DNA of 64,000 bases, taken from Letharia columbiana. Lineage: Eukaryota > Ascomycota > Lecanoromycetes > Lecanorales > Parmeliaceae. The DNA is taken from contig NW_023501049.1 of assembly GCF_014066305.1 (NCBI RefSeq), positions 891,001-955,000 on the forward strand. Direction: 5' to 3'. Shown one piece after another: positions 56,252 through 64,000 of the stretch. The position numbers and the translations under genes were made by a program. The notes below the pieces were generated by a model that saw only the letters and a program-made list of their open reading frames with translations, made no database searches and was not told where the DNA came from. The stretch's first letter is position 1, and the number at the start of each line of letters is the position of its first letter.

Positions 56252-56960
56252 ACTGTGTGATACTTCGATTCAAGATCCAGCGAAGAAACCTACTGGTGAC
56301 TACATGGAAATTTGCAATCCGGGTAGCGCAGGTGAAATTTTGGCGGCCCGCTAGCTAAGCGAGGGAGTATATATTTCCCTCGAAACCCAGACCCAAATTT
56401 CCTCCTTAGCTCTCTTTGCCTTTTGGCTTAGATCAAGTGTAGTATCTGTTCTTTTCAGTTTAATCTCTGAAATTGGTCTACGGACCTTTTATTGATTAAA
56501 TCAATTTTTACAATTGTTGGGTTGTCTCTGGGCTTGCTCATGCTTCCTGGCACTGTGTCACCGGCCTTACACTGCCGCTGGTCGATGCGAACTTCCTTTT
56601 CATCATGGTGCTCAAGCTTGTCTGAGCCTACGAAGAAGAGTGGTCTTGTGAAGGAACCCAGTTCAGTCTTGCGACTGTTTTTGGTAGATTGATTTGTTGG
56701 TTAGACGGCAGCAACGGGATATTGTAGGCCTCCATAGTTCTAACAATGTTTTCTTTTGAGTATGGGTTCGAGTTCCCTGAGATATGCAAATCCTATGATT
56801 AGCCTCGTAGACCGTGCGGTCGCCGCATCCAGACAGGCATTGACAGACTCGAGAGCTGCTGTTACGTCGTTGTGGACGGCGGAGCTTTCCAAGATACCGG
56901 CCGTGCAATTTGTGGACTCTGGCTGATCTGTTCTATCCGAGACATGTACCACTGGGTGTG

Positions 56961-57038
56961 GTTGGAGGTATTTAGTTCGTATTAGGTTCGATTCCTAATG
57001 GCGCTGGTACAATGGTGTTGCGGTGCTTTTTATTTCTC
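56961..57038 (+). repeat. 78-bp dispersed element, copy 3 (tRNA T-arm-like)
   Basis: Third same-strand copy. Its hairpin is ATTAGG/CCTAAT around TTCGATT; the A-T to T-A swap at one position is matched on the other arm, so pairing is kept. It contains GGTTCGATTCC, an exact match to the Pol III B-box consensus. It ends 104 bp before the ATG of the fusion gene. Confidence 0.85.
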
Positions 57039-57105
57039 TGGGCCCACTCTCTTGCACTCCATCTGCATTTTGTCCCTCGTGTGACTGGCTCTACTAACCT
57101 TCACG

Positions 57106-57111
57106 AGATAG
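57106..57111 (+). promoter_or_regulatory. Candidate GATA-factor site
   Basis: AGATAG fits the HGATAR core bound by fungal nitrogen regulators of the AreA/NIT2 type. It lies 32 bp before the ATG of the biuret-pathway fusion gene; another GATAG core is on the minus strand at 56933-56937. Such short cores are frequent by chance, so this is only suggestive. Confidence 0.3.
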
Positions 57112-57142
57112 ACCCGCTATACGTTGACGCCATTCCAGTACT

Positions 57143-59647
57143 ATGGATTGTACCAAATCTTTGTCCACAATGCTCACCGTCGACGCGAAGCCATACCCTT
57201 TTGCATTCCCCCCAACGCAGACGGCATTGCTCATCATAGACATGCAGCGAGATTTCCTGCTCCCGAATGGTTTCGGAGAAATACAGGCTGGTTCTCTTCA
57301 AGCCGTCCAAGCTTCAATTGCTCCAACCAAGAAGCTTCTCGACAAATTCCGTCAAGCCAATCTACCTATTTTCCATACTCGAGAGGGCCACAAGCCCGAC
57401 CTATCAGACTGTCCATCCAACAAGTTGATCAGACAAAAGGGTTTTCGTGACAAAATACAGGGTTTAAAAGTCATCGGTGACAAAGGAGAAATGGGAAGGC
57501 TGCTGGTCCGTGGTGCAATCGGCCACGACTTTGTCGATGAGTTGCGCGCTGTTCCCGGAGAAGTCGTAGTAGACAAACCAGGAAGAGGAGCCTTCTTCAA
57601 TACCAAGTTGATGGACAGATTGAAAGCAAAGGCCATCACACATCTCATCATTTGTGGTGTGACTACGGAATGTTGCTTTGATACAACATTTCGTGAAGCC
57701 AATGACCGTGGATTCGAGTGCTGTAAGCTTGATAACGCTCATTGACATTGAAAGATGTTGCTTCCTGGGTTTCAGGCGATTGGATTTCAAGCTTTTACGT
57801 TTGGAAATTGTACGGGTTGATAGTCCCTCTGAATAGCGAGCCACTGTTTCGGTGCTTCATTGGCTTGGCCATTCTACAGTATGACAATACACTTCGGTCT
57901 CCGGCCCATTCTTCTGAGGGTCTGAGGCTTAGACGACATGTAACCTGGCGGGTAGTAGGGGTGTTGGGCTCTTAACTTGACTGCTTCCTCAAGATTTTCG
58001 CTTTCTTGAGATACCCAAGAGCTGACATTGTGGACAGGTGGAGTCGAGGATGCCACTGCCGGCTACAAAGATGAGTTCAAACTTTCTGTACTCGACATGA
58101 TACATTGGAGCGAAGGCCTTTTCGGATTCGTTGCATCTCTACAGCCTCTACTGGAAACTCTCGAGTCGTTCACGCGGTCGCTCGCATTCGTTGGCGATAA
58201 TACTTCTGCCCAGACTGCCGCAAACTTTGACGGTGTTCTGAGTATCCCAAGCCTTCAAAAGGCGTACCGCACAGGCCTGTCGCCTGTTACTGTGATCGAA
58301 ATCGTGTTTGACAGAGTTCAAAGGTACAAGAAGGTCGATCCTGCCGTCTGGATTCATTTGGAGACAGAGGCATCGGCGCTGGAGCGAGCAAGAAAGCTGT
58401 TGAGCGACTGGCCCGATCGTTCAAGGCTTCCGCCACTCTTTGGTGTGCCTTTTAGCGTCAAAGATAGCTTCGACATTGCTGGCCTCCCCACTACAACCGC
58501 ATGTCCTCCATTGACACGTGTCCCATCGAAATCTGCTCTGGCATATGACCTTCTGTTAGAGCAAGGCGCGATCTTCATTGGCAAGACCAACCTTGATCAA
58601 TTGGCGACCGGCCTGACTGGATGCCGGTCTCCGTTTGGAATCCCGCGCTCTATGCTCCACCATGACTACATTTCCGGAGGCTCGTCCTCTGGGAGCTGTG
58701 TCAGTGTTGGCGCTGGCCTAGTAACATTCTCGCTTGGCACGGATACGGCTGGATCCGGGAGGATCCCTGCTGCGTTCAATGGAGTTGTGGGCTATAAGCC
58801 CACTAGAGGATTGATCTCAGCCCAAGGAGTGACGCCAGCATGTCTCTCACTAGACTGCGTTGCCATCATTGCTGGAAATGTCTCGGATGCTCGCACTGTA
58901 TGGGATCTGTGTGCGAAATATGATGAAGAGGACCCCTACGCAAAGGTGACCGTCCCGATCCAAAGACACATAAATTCCACTGGGCCCCAGGCAAAGATCT
59001 TCACTTTTGGCATTCCTCCGCTCGAAGCGCTAGCGATCTGCAACCCAGCCTACCGTCGGAAGTTCGACGAAAGCGTTCAGAGTCTACATGCTATGGGTGG
59101 GATCTTGAGGCCAATAGACTGGAGCTTTTTCGAGAAAGCAGGTAAACTCCTGTATGAGGGTTCTTTTGTCTCAGAACGCTTGGCTAGTCTGCCTGACGAT
59201 TGGCTTGAGAAGAATCGGGATCACCTCCATCCTGTCATCCGAGATATCTTCGAAAATGTCGTAACGAGGGAAAGCACTGCGATACAAGCTTACAGAGACC
59301 TACAAGCAAAAGCGTTTTACACTCGGAAAGCTGAAAAAACCTTCGCCTACGACGCGTCTGGCATAGATGTACTTGTGGTCCCAACAGCTCCAACGCACTG
59401 GACTGTCGAGGAAGTACTCGCGGATCCAATGGCAACGAACAGCGTGCTAGGCGAGTTTTCACATTTCGGCAATGTTCTTGATCTATGTGCTGTAGCTGTT
59501 CCCGCTGGTACCTGTCCTGTGTCGGAGCTCCAGGGCAAGCCTGACGCAGAAGGTGTATTACCCTTTAGTGTTACATTTCTAGGGGGCAGTATGATGGATG
59601 GGGAGACCCTCGAAATCGCACGGCGGTTCGAAGAGCACATGAGCTAA
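57143..59647 (+). CDS. Biuret hydrolase-like / allophanate hydrolase fusion
   Basis: Exons 57143-57722 and 58038-59647 around a 315-nt intron give 729 aa. Residues about 10-235 are an isochorismatase-fold cysteine hydrolase very like biuret hydrolase: LLIIDMQRDF (Asp33), FHTREGHKPDLSD, VVVDKPGRGAFF (Lys145), and CGVTTECCFDTTFREANDRG (nucleophile Cys178). The splice restores GVEDATAGYKDEF, the end of that domain, at the start of exon 2. Residues about 245-729 are an amidase-signature domain of allophanate-hydrolase type: FGVPFSVKDSFDIAGLPTTT (Lys335), ISGGSSSGS (cis-Ser409) and LGTDTAGSGRIPAAFN (Ser433). The TAGSGR form is typical of allophanate hydrolases, whereas general amidases have TGGSIR. 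Predicted pathway: biuret to allophanate plus ammonia, then allophanate to ammonia and CO2. The C-terminal domain of AtzF/Dur1,2 beyond the amidase is absent. Another ureide or carbamoyl substrate is possible. Confidence 0.88.
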
Positions 59648-60050
59648 ACAGCGTAACGGCCGGTGGCTTTGATCTTCCGATTTCGAGTGATGAGTCTACC
59701 TACCGAGTAGAATTGAACGAATTGTGGCAACGTCTCCAACAAGCACCGGTGAGCCGTTCGACCAGGCATCAGAGGGGCCTAAACCCTCGCTATGTCTGCC
59801 TCGAAATGCACTGGAACAGGTACGACAGTAGGAACCTCGCTCTCCCTGCTTCAGACACGTTTCAAGTAAAAGACTTCATTTTGATTGATTGATTACATCA
59901 TACTACCCTGAAGTCTTGCCCTAGTGGCCGACTATGCGAGTTACGTAATCTATCTGATCCTTTCGGCCAATCATATGGTCTCAAATAAATGAGGCTATAC
60001 AAGTCACCGTCATGGTTCTGCGTCTTGGGTACTTGATCCTTGGGAAGGGG
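59648..60050. other. Spacer between fusion gene and LINE
   Basis: About 400 bp holding the 3' UTR of the fusion gene and the 3' flank of the minus-strand LINE. No gene was recognised. The exact 3' end of the element could not be fixed. Confidence 0.4.
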
Positions 60051-63000
60051 TGTACCCTACATCGCTGGGGCCCTCCCGTCTTAACCGTGTCCTTCTTTTT
60101 AACCGCCCACCCTAGTGAATCCTTGTTGTTGGTCCTCATCAAGGGCTTGATATTGCCCAATAAGCCCTGTACTCCTTATAAAGTCCGCCGCCATAGAGGC
60201 GTAGCGTGGCTTTGTTAGCATATCCTTATAAGTAATAACCCCTTTTTCACCTTCTTCTTTCTTCGGCCCACCGCATTCCTCGCTTCTTGCTGAATAGCCT
60301 ACATTCGTGAAGGATATGCTGGGTCTGTTTCGCTCCACACTCGTATTCTTTATCCTCTATATCCGGTATTTATCGGTTGTAAAGAAAGGCCTTGAAACCT
60401 ATTTTCTCGGTCCTTATTTACGTTATCAGCGACGTTTTGGCGCGCTTGACTCTCGAATGCAGAAGTTGTATTTGTTTTGACGGTGTTGGTTGGATCCTTC
60501 TAAGAATACCGCCTCGCTTCTCGTTAGCCCATTCGATAGTTCATTGTTCCATTACGTGGTCTCTAATAGCTGTCTTAACCGTCGATATTATTCTTACCTG
60601 TATAACTGATAATTGGGCTGTTTCGTTAGTGTTTACCTCACTCTTTATTATGGACCACTCGTTCTCGCCAGCCAGTGGCCTTCTTCGCCTCCCTATCCGC
60701 CCATTCATTGCCATCGATACCGATATACGCCGGGATCCAGTGTAATTCTGTTGCTACCCCGAGATGCCTTAGCGAATCGATAATCTGTACTGCCTGTATC
60801 ACATAGATCTACCCCGAGTGCTTACCCGGGTCTCCGATAGCCTGAATCGATGCTTGATTGTCCGTGTTTACTATAACTCTGCTGAGTTATAGTCTTGTTT
60901 GGTACACGGCTGCCATAGTTAGAGCTTGAAGAATACCATGAGCTCCGCGAGTATATCGTATACCAGTCGCTTGGGCCCAGATAGACACTAAAAGTAGAAC
61001 CAATGTCTGACGATACAGCTGATGCTTTTACCTTTTTATTGATCCGCTACCGTCTATGTATATTATTGCGTGTCCCTTATCAATCGATCTTTTGGCCAGT
61101 TCTTTGGCGGCTTTCTTGGTCTTATAAATTATTGTTTTAAGAGGCTCCCAATTGGGAGCGGCGCTGAAAAAGCGTAGTTTCTCAATCTTATTGATATCGC
61201 CGTATCGTTCTTCGAATCTGTTGGTATGTCGCTTTAGTGGACTTAGTTTCCTATTCTTCTTGGGTTTTTTTTAGACTTCATCGCTCGAAATGTGGCTTAA
61301 TGATCTCGCTATATACTGAACTAATGGCGATTCGTAAGACAGCTTCCGAGGTGATCTTGTCTAGTTGTTGTTTAACTAGTAGAAGATGCGCTTCTATATC
61401 GAGTGCTGGAATGGATATAGCCTTAAATACTCAGTTATCTTTTCTCTGTCTGAGATTGAATCCTTTGTAGCGATGAGAGGTGAGTTTTGTTGTGGCCGGA
61501 GTGTTTTCGGGCTGGTATTATGCTGAGTAGCGGTACGTTATTTGTGGGATAATTATCGCCTGATAGAGCTGTCTCATGTCTTGTGTTGTTATCCTACGTC
61601 GATCGGTATCCTCGTTAGTGCCCGATGCTTTTGGTAGTTTGCCGAATCTCTTGTTGTGGTGGCTTTATAGGTTTGGTCGATTTCGACTCTAGATAGCGGA
61701 CAAGCGTCTCGCCTTAATGTATTGTCTCTCGTTGAGTTGTGGGGTGGTCTAAGCTGAATCTCTGTTTTTATTGAGGTGCAGTAGTTGATACTTGCTGGGA
61801 TTAAACTCCGATCCGTGTCGTACGCTCACTTTATATAAACTTCGTCGTGGTTTTGCGGGTGCGTTATGTTTTCCTCGGTGGGTCTCCCCTGTGAAGGCCT
61901 ATGTTGTCTTGAAGTCGGTGGCTACCGTTCCTAAGTCGGCGCGACTGTTATATTCATCAATGAGATCTGAGTTGTGAGAGGTAAGTATGGGCGACAGCGG
62001 TGTCCTTAAGGAATTCCGGTTGCTATGGGAGTCTTTGGTGTGGGTGTTCGCTTGTTTTTAGTACTGTTGTCCTATTGGATAGGAACGATTCTATTAACTA
62101 CTCTCTATCGTTTTTCGCTTTCGGAGGTTATAAAGCAGTCGAGGATGAGAGACTTTATTATATGACCTGAAACGTCTAGCAGTAACATCGTGGCTACTTT
62201 GTTAGAGTTCCAGGCCTAATATATCTTTCTAGAAGGTAGTGGTGCCGTGTTCTATGCCGTAATCTACGGCCTTCTATGTGTGTGGCCGGTGGGGTTTATG
62301 TGTCTCCGTAAGATACGCTATTCTCCTAGTAAGAATAAACTTTATTGTCTTTCCTATGGTGTTAAGTGGCTTTGGCCGGTATCCTTTAGGAATCGGTGGT
62401 TCTTGCCGGCTTCGGAAGGACAATTGTTATCGATGTCCTAAGTGCTCTGGGCAGTAGCCGTTCGTTATGATGTATTGAATATTCTATGTAGATGAGGGAG
62501 TAATGGTTCAGGATCTCCTTGAGAATTGGGTTGGGGATCGCGTCTCCCCGGTGCTTCTTTGATGGTGCCTGCGTTATAGCCTTTCTTATCTTATTTACGG
62601 TGATCGTGCTTTAGGTAGGCTTGTGGGTCGCCGTGTCGACGCTGATATTATCTAAATCCGCCTGTACCGGTAGTAGAGAACGTTCTCTAAGAAGTCTGCC
62701 TTCGGGCCTGGTTCGTTGTATTCTTTTATTTTGTTAAATAGCGGAGGGAGATACGCCTGTGTTTAAGTTGTTTTTGCCACTTAGTTTTTTCATCTTTACG
62801 GCGACTCCGCCTCTACCTGAACTCTCTAAACGCCTTTCTGGTAGTTCTTTAATTAGGTTGTTTTTGAAATTCTTAGCGACTTTATACTTTTCTTGCTTTC
62901 CGAGGCGTTTTCCAGCTTCTTTTAGGATTTGCAACGCCTTTTCTTCCTTACATTCTGGGGTGAATTCGGTCTAGACCATGGCGACAACCTGATAACCGAG

Positions 63001-64000
63001 TGGACTCCTTTATGGCCGCTTAAATAGAGTCATAATAGTTGCTACTTGATAATCGTGCTCGTTGTGGGTTTTTTTATTCTTCTGGGGTTAGTGGCCTTTC
63101 GTGCCATAGCTCTGGGTGTCTCTGGCCTCGGCGTCTGTTTGTTAAGTTTCGGCGTGTCGTTGGTGCTAACTCCATCGGCCGCTCAGCTTTATAGAATTGG
63201 GAGGTGTGATCCGCTTTCGAAATCATTTCCGTATTGCAGTTAATGACATTTGTTGTTAGTGCTGGGTGGCGAATAGTAATCTATTGTTGTTTGACGTTTT
63301 TTTTATGTTCCGTTTCTACTGGATGCTTGTTCCATAGCGAATTCTTCCGCTATGAATATTAGTTCTTCGCTCTCTCATCGATACGGCTAGTCCCCACATC
63401 GTGTAATAAAGATTGAAGTCGCCTAGTATGTCTGTTCGTTTCCTTAGCTTCGAAGCGTCTCTATATTCGTTAAGTCCGTCTGTTTGTTGGTCGCCGGGAT
63501 TGTAGATGTTGTGTTGCGTATAATTCTATTTTTTCGGACTTGATGTTAGAGTGTGGGTCGGTGGTATATGATGGGTACTTGCTTTGGTGATATTCTTTGT
63601 TGATATAGAAGCACACTCGTGTGTTGTTATGGTAGGGGTGTTAGTTGATCTTCCTTCGGGGTTCGACGTGTTTGTGTTGGTGTTTTTGGGCTTTTGATTG
63701 CTACTTATCGTGTCTGTTTTTCGTTATCGAGGTTCTCCTGCGTTTTGGATTTCCTTGTGTTATATTGAGTATTAATAGCTGACTGGGGTGTGCTCCTTTC
63801 TCGGTGTTATTGTTGTTTGTTACTCGTGCCCAGTCTAGGTCCGCTCCCTTCTGATTGTTTCTTTTTTGGTCGTCGATGGACCGGATTGTCTCTTTTGTTC
63901 CATTGACGGGGACCGATTTTTTCCCTTTTGACTTAGGGGCTTCTGTCGTCCTGGTTGTTAATTTCTGCCGCTATCGTCTCATATCGTTTGGCTTCGTCTC
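60051..64000 (-). mobile_element. Tad-type LINE remnant, runs off the window
   Basis: A minus-strand non-LTR retrotransposon ORF2 relic, interrupted by many stops. Recognisable pieces lie in the expected order from right to left. The endonuclease is near 63340-63530 (IYNPGDQQTDGLNEYRD, then ILGDFNLYYTMWG). The reverse transcriptase is near 62100-62700 (KVATMLLLDVSG). The RNase H is near 60670-60770 (LHWIPAYIGIDGNEWADREA). The C-terminal Cys/His segment is near 60240-60340 (ECGAKQTQHILHECRLFSKK). The tail is at 60099-60230 (MLTKPRYASMAADFIRSTGL). The sequence is TA-rich and C-poor on the plus strand, suggestive of repeat-induced point mutation. The 5' part, including any ORF1, lies beyond the window. 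Confidence 0.88.

Larger units (their letters stand above)
56252..57142. other. Divergent intergenic with element copy 3
   Basis: About 890 bp between RRP7 (minus) and the biuret-pathway fusion gene (plus). It holds both promoters and the third 78-bp element copy. Two GATA-factor core sites appear near the fusion gene: GATAG on the minus strand at 56933-56937 and AGATAG at 57106-57111. Confidence 0.6.

Noticed and set aside
56761..56785. GGGTTCGAGTTCCC suggesting a tRNA T-arm
   Set aside because: The seven-base loop and five-pair stem cannot be formed together, and no anticodon arm is found upstream.

Overview
The window is nuclear DNA of a filamentous ascomycete (Pezizomycotina). The grounds are genes with one to five short introns (about 45-160 nt, GT..AG, CTAAC/CTGAC-type branch sites), fungus-restricted families (DUF6594, Zn2Cys6 regulators, Boi-type SH3-SAM-PH protein, NoxA-type NADPH oxidase) and a mutation-riddled Tad-type LINE at the right edge. 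I could not fix the class; Dothideomycetes is only a guess. There are no operons, rRNA genes, CRISPR arrays or convincing tRNA genes.

Layout. 1-9.8 kb is gene-poor: an APH-like phosphotransferase, a 65-bp tandem repeat, a gene remnant, a small cysteine-containing secreted-protein locus with a broken frame, and weak hypothetical ORFs. 9.8-33.6 kb is the housekeeping core: NoxA-type NADPH oxidase, a small DUF7727-like membrane protein, Dsk2/ubiquilin, a five-exon AT-hook-containing protein, a three-RRM Csx1/Nam8-type RNA-binding protein, a Boi1/2 (Pob1) polarity scaffold, an SP-RING (MIZ) SUMO-ligase-like protein and a small conserved protein. 33.8-37.4 kb is probably one five-exon gene for a very repetitive protein with a nested 22/44-residue repeat array. 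38-51.7 kb mixes intact genes (acid sphingomyelinase-like phosphodiesterase, LRAT/NlpC-like protein with a Gln/Asn repeat tail, TDG/Mug DNA glycosylase) with decayed ones (DUF6594 protein, Zn2Cys6 regulator, ankyrin fragment, FAD monooxygenase). 52.4-59.6 kb holds a secreted Ser/Thr/Pro-rich protein, Rrp7 and an isochorismatase-amidase fusion. From about 60 kb to the end lies the inactivated LINE on the minus strand.

Highlights. (1) The 57.1-59.6 kb gene joins a biuret-hydrolase-like cysteine hydrolase to an allophanate-hydrolase-type amidase in one spliced reading frame, which predicts a single polypeptide that turns biuret into ammonia and CO2. (2) A 78-bp element occurs three times in the same orientation and carries a Pol III B-box-like tRNA T-arm hairpin; one copy has a compensatory base-pair change. 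(3) The 22-residue repeat protein contains a tandem duplication of an exon end plus its intron. (4) Several pseudogenes carry stops explicable by C-to-T change on one strand or the other, as expected from repeat-induced point mutation or general decay.

Exon boundaries were assigned by eye from splice motifs, frame continuity and length divisible by three. Family names rest on remembered motifs, not on searches.
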